From positions 124,001 through 188,000 of the forward strand of contig CAWBDV010000006.1 in assembly GCA_963787675.1 (NCBI GenBank): a DNA stretch of 64,000 bases, read 5' to 3'. Origin of the DNA: JAJPKK01 sp963787675 (GTDB taxonomy: Bacteria > Pseudomonadota > Alphaproteobacteria > Rhizobiales > Xanthobacteraceae). The number at the start of each line of letters is the position of its first letter. Position 1 is the first letter of the stretch. Shown in pieces: positions 44,525-52,669 of this stretch. The position numbers and the translations under genes are program-made. Under the pieces are notes generated by a model, which saw only the letters and a program-made list of their open reading frames with translations, made no database searches and was not told the origin of the DNA.

Positions 44525-44603
44525 ATTGGCATGGCCGGGCTCGCCCCAGCCATCCACGGCTTGGGGAGAGACGTGGATGCCCCCGACACGGCGCGGGCAT
44601 GAC
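44525..44603. repeat. Dispersed intergenic palindrome between importer genes
   Basis: CATGGCCGGGCTCGCCCCAG through CCATCCACGGCTTGGGGAGA and GACGTGGATGCCCCCGACAC to GGCGCGGGCATGACG. This is a degenerate copy of the well-known Rhizobiales repeat in which GGATGGCCGGGA..CCCGGCCATGACG arms bracket CCACG-x-GAGAGACGTGG. It lies inside the operon between the binding-protein and permease genes. Confidence 0.75.
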
Positions 44604-44615
44604 GACCGGAGTGAA

Positions 44616-45440
44616 ATGGCCACCATCGAATCGAGTACCCCTTCCGAAGTCGGCACGGCCGAACGCCCCGCCGTGCGCCGGTCGCTCACCGCGCGCGGCC
44701 TCCCCTTCATCGGCGTGCTGTCGATCGTCGGCGGACTGGCGCTATGGGAAATCCTGAGCCGCCTCGTCGTCGCCAATCCGCTGTTTCTCGCCGCGCCAAC
44801 CCAGATCTTCGAGGCGATCTATCGGCTCGCGGTTACCGGCCAGCTGTGGCCGCACATCGCCGTCAGCTCGGCCGAGTTCGCACTCGGCTATGTGATTGCG
44901 AGCCTCATCGGCATCGCGCTCGGCTTCGCCATGGCCTCGAGCGAAGCCGCCAAGAAGGCGCTGCAGCCGTGGATTTCGGGGCTCTATGCCACGCCCACGA
45001 TCGCACTCGCGCCGCTGTTCATCCTGTGGCTCGGCATCGGCATCTGGTCGAAAGTGCTGGTGGTGATTTTCCTGGTGTTGTTCCCGGTCACCATCAATAC
45101 CGAAGCCGGCCTGCGGACGACGAGCCCGCGGCTCATCGAGATGCTGCGCAGCTTCGGCGCGACGCGGACCCAGATTTTCTTCAAGCTGTCGTTGCCGTCG
45201 GCGATGCCGTTCATCCTTGCCGGATTGAAGCTCGGCATCGGGCGCGGCCTCATCGGCGTCGTCGTCGCCGAACTGTTCGGCTCGCGCGCCGGCCTCGGCC
45301 GGCTGATCAGCCAGTCGGCCGACGCCTTCAACATGCCGGAGCTCTTTGCCGGCGTCGTCGTGCTCGCGGTCGCCGGCATCGTGCTGACCGCGGGCTTCAC
45401 CTGGTTCGAGCGCGCGCTCGTGCCGTGGACACGGGATTAG
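44616..45440 (+). CDS. ABC importer permease (SsuC/TauC type)
   Basis: A 274-residue inner-membrane permease with about six hydrophobic segments and the EAA-type cytoplasmic loop (EMLRSFGATRTQIFFKLSLP near residue 178) that contacts the ATPase. The layout is that of SsuC/TauC/ThiX permeases. The ATG at 44616 has CGGAGTGAA upstream; the earlier frame from 44526 translates the palindromic repeat. It is separated from the binding protein only by that repeat. Confidence 0.95.
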   Translation: MATIESSTPSEVGTAERPAVRRSLTARGLPFIGVLSIVGGLALWEILSRLVVANPLFLAAPTQIFEAIYRLAVTGQLWPHIAVSSAEFALGYVIASLIGIALGFAMASSEAAKKALQPWISGLYATPTIALAPLFILWLGIGIWSKVLVVIFLVLFPVTINTEAGLRTTSPRLIEMLRSFGATRTQIFFKLSLPSAMPFILAGLKLGIGRGLIGVVVAELFGSRAGLGRLISQSADAFNMPELFAGVVVLAVAGIVLTAGFTWFERALVPWTRD

Positions 45441-45445
45441 CAAAC

Positions 45446-46222
45446 GTGGTCGCCAAGCTTTCTCTCGACCGGCTGTCCAAGCGCTTCGATGCGCTCGAAG
45501 TGCTGCGCGAGATCAACGTCGCCATTACGCGCGGCGAGTTCATCTCGCTGGTCGGTCCGAGCGGCTGCGGCAAGACCACATTGCTGCGGATCGTGGCTGG
45601 GCTTGAAGCGGCGAGTGCCGGCGAAGTGCGGCTCGACGGCCGTGCGGTGCGCGAGCCCGGCAGCGACCGCGGCTTCGTGTTCCAGAGCGACAACCTGCTC
45701 CCGTGGCGCACCGTGTTCGCCAACGCAATGATCGGGCCGGAGATCGCCGGCCGCACCGGCGCGCCCGAAAAAGGCCGGACGCGCGATCTTCTGCGCCTCG
45801 TCGGCCTCGAAGGCTTCGAGAACTATTTCCCGCGCCAGCTCTCCGGCGGCATGCGCCAGCGCGTCAATCTCGCCCGCGCGCTCGCGATCGATCCCGAAAT
45901 CCTGCTGATGGACGAGCCGTTCTCGGCACTCGACGCGCAGACGCGCGAGATCATGCAGACGGAGCTGATGCGGATCTGGGAGGAAGGCCGCAAGACCGTG
46001 CTGTTCGTCACCCACCAGATCGACGAGGCGGTGTTCCTGTCCGATCGCGTGCTGGTGCTGGCGCGCCGCCCGGGCCGCATTCAGGAAGACGTCGCTGTCA
46101 CCCTGCCGCGGCCGCGCCCGCTCGCCATCAAGCGCACGCCGGAGTTCGTCGCCTATGTCGATCACATCTGGCGACTGATCGAAGACGACGTCCGCGCCAG
46201 CGTCATCGAGGAGCACGCATAG
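45446..46222 (+). CDS. ABC importer ATPase (SsuB/TauB type)
   Basis: About 258 residues. Walker A GPSGCGKTT, Q-loop in VFQSDNLLPWRT, signature LSGGMRQRVNLARAL, Walker B ILLMDEPFSALD and switch His in LFVTHQIDEA are all present. This completes an SsuABC/TauABC-like importer. No ATG fits: GTG at 45446 is taken as start; GTG at 45425, overlapping the permease end by 16 bases, is an alternative. The frame is open far upstream inside the permease gene, which is antisense-free but meaningless. Confidence 0.92.
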   Translation: MVAKLSLDRLSKRFDALEVLREINVAITRGEFISLVGPSGCGKTTLLRIVAGLEAASAGEVRLDGRAVREPGSDRGFVFQSDNLLPWRTVFANAMIGPEIAGRTGAPEKGRTRDLLRLVGLEGFENYFPRQLSGGMRQRVNLARALAIDPEILLMDEPFSALDAQTREIMQTELMRIWEEGRKTVLFVTHQIDEAVFLSDRVLVLARRPGRIQEDVAVTLPRPRPLAIKRTPEFVAYVDHIWRLIEDDVRASVIEEHA

Positions 46223-46223
46223 G

Positions 46224-46376
46224 TGTCGGTCTCTCGAAATTGTTGACGGCGACAACAACTCGATCGTCTGGGGCGGTGAGTTCGACACAGACGATGAGGC
46301 ATTCGAGGAGTTCATGCGGACGGTGGAGACGGAGGGCCTCGACGGCGTTCTCCGAGATCCGAGCCGCCCTCACTAA
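46224..46376 (+). pseudogene. Acidic C-terminal ORF remnant
   Basis: Without a start codon, this frame reads SLEIVDGDNNSIVWGGEFDT followed by DDEAFEEFMRTVETEGLDGVLRD and a stop at 46376. The acidic, protein-like sequence begins right after the ABC ATPase stop and continues the frame open into it. It looks like the tail of a gene whose front was lost. The family is not recognised. It borders the broken recombinase, so this may be the edge of an inserted segment. Confidence 0.4.
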
Positions 46377-46523
46377 TGGCGCTAATTGCTGACGTCTGCT
46401 CTACCGAAGAGCTGATAGCTTCAATAAGCGAACCTGCGATTTCCGTTTGCAACTAATCGCTGCGCCGGTCACCACCTGATTCCTGAAGAAATACGCAATT
46501 CCTCATCTTCTGCCGCCAACCGC

Positions 46524-47036
46524 TTGAGCGCTCAGCAAATCGTTATCCGCGACGCGCCGGTTGAGCAGCTGAAAGCGCCATTTACATTGATGCTCGTCGA
46601 TTCCTTCAGGAAAAAACGGAGCATCGAAATGGGCCAGGCATCTGTCCTGACGGAGGGCGAGATTCGTCGCGTCTTTCGCATCATCAAGACGACACGACAC
46701 GCTGAACGCAATCGCGTCGCGTTCGTCCTGTCGATTTACGCGGGGCTGCGGGTCGGTGAAATCGCCGCCCTGACCGTTAGCGACGTGGTGACGCGTGACG
46801 GGGACGTCCGACGCGAAATCAAGCTCGGCGCCCATCAAACGAAAGGCGCGAAGGGCCGCACCGTCGTTCTTTCCGCCGGTGTTCAACGAGAGCCGGGGCG
46901 TGTATTCGGTTTCGCGGCTGCCCAGGGGTGATGACTCCCCCTGATCCCATCGCAACGTCGGGGCGGTTGTTTCACGAGCGCGACCCTGTCGATGCTGTTC
47001 AAGGAAATTTACGACCTCGCCGGCCTCCGCCCCTGA
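46524..47036 (+). pseudogene. Tyrosine recombinase/integrase, broken
   Basis: From 46629 (or 46524) the frame reads LTEGEIRRVFRIIKTTRHAE, SIYAGLRVGEIAALTVSDVV and HQTKGAKGRTVVLS, the catalytic-core start of integrases with the first Arg. At about 46873 the reading shifts: the next frame gives FNESRGVYSVSRLPRGDDSP. Near 46937 it returns to the first frame as LIPSQRRGG and TLSMLFKEIYDLAGLR, then stops. The HxxR and catalytic Tyr blocks are missing, so the gene is dead. Likely the remains of an integrative element. Confidence 0.85.
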
Positions 47037-47133
47037 GTTCGAAATGTACGCGACCGACTGTCGCATGGTCGGCGCTTTCGGCAAGCCTGGAAGGTCACTA
47101 CGCTAGCTTTGGGCCAGCTGGGGGTAAAACTTT

Positions 47134-48624
47134 ATGACCGACGCGGCCGATGTCGGCGTCGCCCGATGGGCGTCATCGGACTGTTCCATTGTCCGCCCGC
47201 TAGGTGACGCGCTGCGACGCTGCGTCATCACCGCCGGCATCGCCTCGGCCGTTCTGTTCGTAGTTATCGGGCTGCACTACCAACTGCAGCTCTACGCCGA
47301 TGGCTCGATGTTCTCCTATGCGGTCGCCGTTGAGGATCCCTGGGCCTTCCACTGGCACAACATATCGGGCCGCCTATTCGTCTATTTGGCCACTGGCCTG
47401 CCTGCCGAAATCTATGTTCATCTGACCGGGGATGTCCGCGGCGGCCTTACGGTTCTCGGGTTGCTCTTCTTCGCCGCGCAGCCCGCGGGGCTGGCGGCGA
47501 CGTGGGCCGCCGACCGTTCCCGGGGCCGCGTCATTTTCACCTACGCCTGCGCGTCTACCGCCTGCCTGTGCCCACTCGTGTTCGGTTTCCCAACCGAGAT
47601 GTGGGTGGCGCATGCCCTGTTCTGGCCGACGCTTGCATTCTGCCACTATGCGCCCGCAGGCCCCCGTGCCATCGCGCTCCTGTTCGCGCTTCTGCTGGCA
47701 CTGGTCCTCACGCATGCGGGCGCAGTGGTGCTGGCGTTGGTGATCCTGGCGACCATGACGCTGCGCGGTACCCGCGATACCGCCTTCCTCCGCGCAGCCG
47801 GCACGCTGCTTGTCGTGATGATCGTCTGGACGGCCGTCAAGCTGATGCTTCCGCCCGACGACTACGATGGCCCGATGATGCGCCGGGCCGCACTGCACTT
47901 CTTCGATGGGACGATCTTCATCAGCTATGTGCTTGTGCTGCTGTGCACAGCAGTCGTGGCCTACAGCGTTGCATTCCTGGCGCTATACCGGCTGAGTCCG
48001 AAAGCGCATCTTTACGCCGCGCTTCTGGTCGCGCTGGGTCTCGCTGTGTACTGGCTGGGATACGATCGCGCGCTTGATGGCAATGAGAGGTATCCTTTGC
48101 GCACGGTGCTCCTAATCGGGACCGCAGCGATGGGCGCGCTCGCGGGCGGCTATGCGCTGGTGGCCGAGGAGCGGCTCATGCTTCCAGTGCCGTTCCTGCC
48201 ACAACTCCTGCTGGCGCTGGCGCAGCGTGTGAGCACGCGAGCAATTATCGGTGCTGTGCTGGTGGTCGTGCTCGTGCATGCCGTCGAGGCGGCTCGCTTC
48301 GTGCGCGCCTGGACCGACTATATGGCGGTCGTCAAGCAACTGGCCATGGGCGGCGCATCCGATCTCGCGCTCGGCGATGCCCGCTTTGTTTCCTCAGCCC
48401 GAATCGATCCCGATCGCAATCAGCTATCCTGGTTCTCAACGACGCCATATTTGTCCGTGCTGCTGGCGCCGGGCTTCGTTCCGGCGCGGCTCGTTGTGGA
48501 CCCGACGGCGAATTATTTCTGGCTCTCCTGCAAGACCGCGACCGCCAATGAGCGCGCCGAACGGGCAGTCCCCGTCGAAAGTCGCCACTTGGTGCGCATT
48601 TACGCCTGCTTGCACCGTCGCTAG
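47134..48624 (+). CDS. Large multi-spanning membrane protein of unknown function
   Basis: A 496-residue protein with about ten to eleven hydrophobic segments (for example VITAGIASAVLFVVIGLHY near residue 31 and FALLLALVLTHAGAVVLALV near 185) and a longer hydrophilic C-terminus from about residue 400. The general plan (many membrane helices, a long first periplasmic loop with YADGSMFSY) recalls GT-C-type glycosyltransferases and similar lipid enzymes, but no signature is visible. It sits alone between a dead integrase and an IS481 copy that inserted just at its 3' end, so it is probably cargo of a mobile or decayed segment. Confidence 0.72.
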   Translation: MTDAADVGVARWASSDCSIVRPLGDALRRCVITAGIASAVLFVVIGLHYQLQLYADGSMFSYAVAVEDPWAFHWHNISGRLFVYLATGLPAEIYVHLTGDVRGGLTVLGLLFFAAQPAGLAATWAADRSRGRVIFTYACASTACLCPLVFGFPTEMWVAHALFWPTLAFCHYAPAGPRAIALLFALLLALVLTHAGAVVLALVILATMTLRGTRDTAFLRAAGTLLVVMIVWTAVKLMLPPDDYDGPMMRRAALHFFDGTIFISYVLVLLCTAVVAYSVAFLALYRLSPKAHLYAALLVALGLAVYWLGYDRALDGNERYPLRTVLLIGTAAMGALAGGYALVAEERLMLPVPFLPQLLLALAQRVSTRAIIGAVLVVVLVHAVEAARFVRAWTDYMAVVKQLAMGGASDLALGDARFVSSARIDPDRNQLSWFSTTPYLSVLLAPGFVPARLVVDPTANYFWLSCKTATANERAERAVPVESRHLVRIYACLHRR

Positions 48625-49584
48625 TTAGTTGTGGAGCCTCAAGACGTTGTCCTCGGTTAAGCCGAGGCGACTGATGGGTGGTTTGGCCTTCAGGCTAGCA
48701 TGGGGGCGATGCCAATTGTATCGGTGCAGCCAAGCGGGCAGCTTTGCCGATCGCTCGCGCGAGTTCTGATAGGCGCGCGCGTAGGCCCATTCGCGAAGCG
48801 CGGTTTGGATGAAGCGCTCGGCCTTGCCATTGGTCCTGGGCGTATATGGCCTGGTGAAGATTTGGCGCAAACCGAGGCGCACGCAGGCTGCTCTGAAAAC
48901 CCTCGACCGGTAGCACGATCCGTTGTCTGTCATCACACGTTCGATGCGAACGCCCAACTTGGCGTAATAGGCGACGGCATCTGCAAGGAAGGCGACAGCG
49001 GTCTCTTTGCGCTGATCGGCCATGACCTGCACGAACGCGACGCGTGAGGCATCGTCGATGCAAACATGGACGAACTCCCAGCCGATGCCATGGTGACGAT
49101 TGATTACGCCGGATTGCCGTCCGGTGATGCGATGTCCCACGGAACCGAAGCGACCGAGCTTTTTGATATCAAGGTGGATAAGGTCACCCGGGTTTTCGCG
49201 CTCATAGCGTCGGACCGGTTCGGCCAGTTCCAAGGAGCTGAGCTTGTTGAGCCCGCGCCGTTTGAGGACGCGGCAGACAGTCGCCGGGGAGACGCCAACT
49301 TCGGCCGCGATCTGCTTGCCGGTGTGGCGCGCCCGGCGTAGGGCCTCGATGGCATCGCATGTGGCTTGCGGAGTTTGGCTATCCGATGAAAGAGGTCGTG
49401 AGGAGCGGTCGCGCAACCCATCGACACCTTCTTTGCGGAAGCGCGCGAGCCATTTATTGACGGTCTTCGCGGTAGTGTTGAATTTGCGCGCAGCAGCCGC
49501 TTTGCTGATGCCCCCTTCCAGAAGTGCGCGCACCATTTGCTCTCGACCTCTTGGGGTTAGCCGGGCATTCTTATGCGTGTCCAT
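48625..49584 (-). CDS. IS481 family transposase
   Basis: A 319-residue IS481-type DDE transposase, apparently intact. An N-terminal helix-turn-helix (GGISKAAAARKFNTTAKTVN, residues 24-43) and a second helical part are followed by the rve core with Asp (DLIHLDIKKLGRF), Asp (ERVMTDNGSCY) and Glu (NGKAERFIQTALREW). It cuts and pastes the element at CTAG-containing targets. The last residue's codon ends at the element's edge; the stop codon falls in the flanking target duplication at 48625-48627. Confidence 0.95.
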   Translation of the reverse strand: MDTHKNARLTPRGREQMVRALLEGGISKAAAARKFNTTAKTVNKWLARFRKEGVDGLRDRSSRPLSSDSQTPQATCDAIEALRRARHTGKQIAAEVGVSPATVCRVLKRRGLNKLSSLELAEPVRRYERENPGDLIHLDIKKLGRFGSVGHRITGRQSGVINRHHGIGWEFVHVCIDDASRVAFVQVMADQRKETAVAFLADAVAYYAKLGVRIERVMTDNGSCYRSRVFRAACVRLGLRQIFTRPYTPRTNGKAERFIQTALREWAYARAYQNSRERSAKLPAWLHRYNWHRPHASLKAKPPISRLGLTEDNVLRLHN

Positions 49585-49666
49585 TTGGTCCTCCGCGAAT
49601 CACTGAGGTTCGGCAACATCAGCGTTCCCGGTCCGGGCCGAATGGACAACCTCCTGAAAGTTCACA
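48630..49666. mobile_element. IS481 family insertion sequence, 1037 bases
   Basis: The ends are imperfect 23-base inverted repeats that begin TGTGGAGCCTCAAGACGTTG at 48630 and, on the other strand, TGTGAACTTTCAGGAGGTTG at 49666 (17 of 23 identical). They resemble the TGTGAAGATTCAATAGGTTG ends of Bordetella IS481. Flanks GTTAGT (48624-48629) and GCTAGT (49667-49672) are a 6-base target duplication of the NCTAGN type with one later mutation. Contains one transposase gene. Confidence 0.9.
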
Positions 49667-49672
49667 GCTAGT

Positions 49673-50200
49673 ACGGCGACCAGCCGCATTCCTGATTGCC
49701 GCCTGCTGCCCCCGCGCCACTACAGGCCAAGCAGCCGCGCTCACTAACCCCGCGATTAAGGTCCGCCGTTTCATCACTCTATGACCTCGTCGGCGAGTGC
49801 GAGCAGCGCCGGCGGCACTGTCGGTGCCTCACACCCCGCGACTTCGTGGCTTGGTGCATTTCGGACGCCGGCCTATACGGCGCGGGGATGGGCTCGTCAT
49901 TGCCAGCGCATCCGAAATGCTTCACAGAAGCAAACCGCAGCGGCTTGCCATTGATTTCCAGGTGCACCTTGTTCGCGTCGGCGGCGGACTGGATGACGCG
50001 CATGCCGCAGTACCGCGACGCCCTCGGCGATACCGACGAGCACACGCCAAACCCGCCAATACGTGCCTCACACGTTGCCGGGAAACCTCCGCGACGGGTT
50101 AGAAAGCCTACCAGCCGGCTTTCAGCGAAATGCCACATATTGATGTAGATTGGTTCAAGCAGCTCCGGACCCCGCCGGGGCGCAAAGGAGGAGGAACTCG
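49673..50200. other. Region without supported genes, possible decayed coding sequence
   Basis: About 530 bases between the IS copy and the metallo-beta-lactamase gene. On the minus strand, 50138-49779 stays open for 119 codons and includes fairly protein-like VIQSAADANKVHLEINGKPL and ASVKHFGCAGND, but it has no ribosome site and a low-complexity tail. It may be a decayed gene. The right end carries the AGGAGGAGG site of the next gene. Confidence 0.35.
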
Positions 50201-51805
50201 ATGTACAGGCGCCAAACACTTGCTGCCCTGCTGCTTTCCACTGCCACGATCGGCCTCGGAATCGGCGTGGGCACCGTCTTGGCCGCGCCGACTTCGCCGC
50301 AAGAGCGGGTCGACGCCGCATATAAGGCGATGGGTCTGACAAACGCGGTCAACACCCTCGTCGTGAAGGGCAGTATGCACACCTGGGATCCGGGCGAGTC
50401 CCAAGACGCCTACAAGCCTGAAACGGGCGATTTTGGTGTCTCGACGTTCACCGAGAGTGCGGACCTTGGGCGTGGACTTTACCGCGTGGACTGGGTGCGC
50501 CCGAAGCCGAATGGCGGAATGCGCAACTACACCGAGGTATTCTCGAACGAGATCGGCGGCAAGATGGGCGGCTACGTCACCGGCGTCGACATCAATAACG
50601 GGACGCCGGCCCGCTCCGTCGGCCCGGCCGACAAGCCCTTGCATACGATGTCCGGGGTGAGGCTGACGGCGGAGCTGCGCGAACTCGAGCGCAACAACGT
50701 CGTCAGTGAGATGCACGCCAATCCGGGGAAAGTCTCCGACTATCCGGCTCAGACCGTCGACGGCAAGAGCTATCCGGCCGTCGAGTATCGCGGCAATTAC
50801 GGCACCTTCATCGTGCTGTTCGATCCGGCCTCCGGCCTGCCGACGGTCGTCAGGACGCGCGACTTCGACGTGATCGAAGGCGACTCCAATTACGATCAGA
50901 CATTGTCCGACTGGCGGGACGCCGGCCACGGCGTGAAGGTGCCGTTCCACCAGGTCATCACCATCAATGGACTGAAGATCTTCGACACCACTCTGACGGA
51001 AGCTTCCGTAAATCCGGCCCTTCCTGCCGACGCCTTCGCGATTCCGGCGGAGCTGCGCGACAAGGCGGCGGCGCCGGCTCCGGTCGAGAAAGTGCGTTGG
51101 CAATGGGTGCTGCGGCGCATGGGTAACGGCTTCTATCTCGACACCGATGCCTACTACACGGCCGACGGCGGCAGCCTGAAGATCCAGGAAATCGCCCCGA
51201 ACATCAGTTTCGTGAACGGCGGGTCGCACAACACCCTGATTGTTGCAACGAACGACGGCTTAATCGCGGTCGAAGCGCCGGGCGACGACGGCCAGTCGAA
51301 GATCGTGATGGGTCTCGCGGAGCAGAAATATCCCGGCAAGCCGTGGAAATACCTGCTTCTCGACCATCACCACATCGATCATATCGGCGGCTTACGCGCC
51401 TTCGCGGCTGCGGGGGCGACCATCGTCGTCGGCAAGGGCGACGGCGCCTTCTACCGCAAGGTGCTGTCGGCGCCAGAGACGCTCAATCCCTACGGGACCA
51501 AGCAGGTGCCGCCGAAGGTCGAGGAAGTCGACGGCAAGTGGAGCGCCACCGAGGGCGGCCGCACGATCGAAGCATACTCGCTCGATAATCCGCACTCCAC
51601 CGGCTACATCATCCCCTACATCCCGGACGCGAAGCTTGGCTTCGTGACGGACATCTGGAGCCCGGGACCGCAGATTCCGCGGGCCAATCCCGGCACGACC
51701 GCGCTGGTGAAGGGCGTGCAGAAGATGGGCATCCAGATGGACCGCATGGCGGGCGGCCATGGCGGCGTCGGCAATTTCGCCGATCTCGCCAAGACGGTGG
51801 AGTAG
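50201..51805 (+). CDS. Exported metallo-beta-lactamase-fold hydrolase
   Basis: A 534-residue protein with signal peptide (MYRRQTLAALLLSTATIGLG, cleavage near LAA-PT). An N-terminal domain of about 320 residues, rich in beta structure and unlike the fold itself, precedes the MBL domain. The zinc motif HHHIDHIGG (HxHxDH) near residue 389 is complete; Asp in GFVTDIWSPG and His in GGHGG are the later ligands. It is a periplasmic or secreted hydrolase; the substrate is unknown. The ATG at 50201 stands behind AGGAGGAGG; GTG or ATG at 50150 is excluded by that. Confidence 0.9.
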   Translation: MYRRQTLAALLLSTATIGLGIGVGTVLAAPTSPQERVDAAYKAMGLTNAVNTLVVKGSMHTWDPGESQDAYKPETGDFGVSTFTESADLGRGLYRVDWVRPKPNGGMRNYTEVFSNEIGGKMGGYVTGVDINNGTPARSVGPADKPLHTMSGVRLTAELRELERNNVVSEMHANPGKVSDYPAQTVDGKSYPAVEYRGNYGTFIVLFDPASGLPTVVRTRDFDVIEGDSNYDQTLSDWRDAGHGVKVPFHQVITINGLKIFDTTLTEASVNPALPADAFAIPAELRDKAAAPAPVEKVRWQWVLRRMGNGFYLDTDAYYTADGGSLKIQEIAPNISFVNGGSHNTLIVATNDGLIAVEAPGDDGQSKIVMGLAEQKYPGKPWKYLLLDHHHIDHIGGLRAFAAAGATIVVGKGDGAFYRKVLSAPETLNPYGTKQVPPKVEEVDGKWSATEGGRTIEAYSLDNPHSTGYIIPYIPDAKLGFVTDIWSPGPQIPRANPGTTALVKGVQKMGIQMDRMAGGHGGVGNFADLAKTVE

Positions 51806-51817
51806 ATCAAGCGAGGC

Positions 51818-51851
51818 GGGGAACGCTTGGGGGCGGCCCCAGGCGTTCCCC
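51818..51851 (+). terminator. Hairpin after the metallo-beta-lactamase gene
   Basis: GGGGAACGCTTGGGG (51818-51832) pairs with CCCCAGGCGTTCCCC (51837-51851) over 15 bases with one G-U. No U-tract follows, so it may stabilise mRNA rather than stop transcription alone. Confidence 0.55.
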
Positions 51852-52045
51852 TGATGTCGTGCCCGCTTATTGGCAATGGGTTGCCGTCGTCTGCCCGTAT
51901 CGCTGCTTTGGGTCAAGGGCCGCCCTCCCTTTCAGCGCTCGTATGTCCGCTTCCGCCGGGTGCGGACGTAATCCACGAAAGCAGTTCGTTGGACAAGTCA
52001 CGACATTCTGCTTAGAAGCAGCGGCGAGCAGTGACGTCGACAAGT

Positions 52046-52071
52046 GCCCGCGATTTCAGCGGGCCTTTCTT
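52046..52071 (+). terminator. Probable intrinsic terminator
   Basis: GCCCGC (52046-52051), seven-base loop, GCGGGC (52059-52064), then CTTTCTT. Short but GC-rich, with a moderate U-tract. Confidence 0.5.
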
Positions 52072-52154
52072 AACCGTAAGGCGCCGAACCATAGGCTGAC
52101 CAACGACGATTGGTCGGGTCCAGGCGGTCGCCAAGCAGATCGGGGAGAATCACG

Positions 52155-52535
52155 ATGCTCTTTGCAGAAGGCTTCACGTTCCGCAATTTCGTGGCCGACG
52201 TCTTCGCCGTATTCATGTTCGTCGTCTGGTTCTGGCTGCTCATCTTGGTCTTCAGCGACCTGTTCCGGCGCCATGACATATCCGGTTGGATCAAGGCGAT
52301 CTGGGTGATCGCTCTCATTTTGTTTCCCTACCTTGGCATCTTCGCATACCTGATCACCCAGGCGCGGGGCATGGCGGAGCGAAGCGCGCAGCAAGCTCAA
52401 CAGACACGAGAAGAACTCCGGCGTGCGATCGGCTTCAGCGTTGCCGACGAAATAACGAAGCTTGATAGCCTCAAGAAATCGGGATCGATCACCGATGAGG
52501 AGTTCGCCCGCCTGCGCGCCAAGCTGGTTCAGTAG
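52155..52535 (+). CDS. Two-helix membrane protein with PLDc_N-like and SHOCT domains
   Basis: A 126-residue protein. Two membrane helices (VADVFAVFMFVVWFWLLILV near residue 13 and IKAIWVIALILFPYLGIFAY near 43) are arranged as in the N-terminal PLDc_N domain. A charged helix follows (EELRRAIGFSVADE), and a C-terminal SHOCT motif (LDSLKKSGSITDEEFARLRA) ends the chain. SHOCT tails are found on many small membrane proteins and are thought to mediate oligomerisation. ATG at 52155 has CGGGGAGA upstream. Function unknown. Confidence 0.85.
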   Translation: MLFAEGFTFRNFVADVFAVFMFVVWFWLLILVFSDLFRRHDISGWIKAIWVIALILFPYLGIFAYLITQARGMAERSAQQAQQTREELRRAIGFSVADEITKLDSLKKSGSITDEEFARLRAKLVQ

Positions 52536-52669
52536 TCGGCGTTCGGATTTCTCCGGCAGTTCTCGCGGATCCGCCGATTTCAGATCAGCAGATCAGCTCC
52601 CGCTCCGTTTCGATTCGATGATTTCCGCGGATACCGGCGACGATCGGGCGAATTGTGGCAGGTTTCGGC

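Larger units (their letters stand above)
51806..52154. other. Intergenic region with two hairpins
   Basis: About 350 bases without a gene. It contains a stem of 15 pairs at 51818-51851 and a shorter terminator-like hairpin at 52046-52071. CGGGGAGA before 52155 is the ribosome site of the next gene. Confidence 0.5.

Noticed and set aside
44744..45424. Upstream part of the long frame that includes the ABC ATPase
   Set aside because: It reads the permease gene in the wrong frame; only the part from about 45425/45446 is a real ATPase.
49779..50138. 119-codon minus-strand open frame
   Set aside because: Partly protein-like, but lacks a ribosome site and ends in low-complexity basic sequence; kept only as a possible decayed gene.
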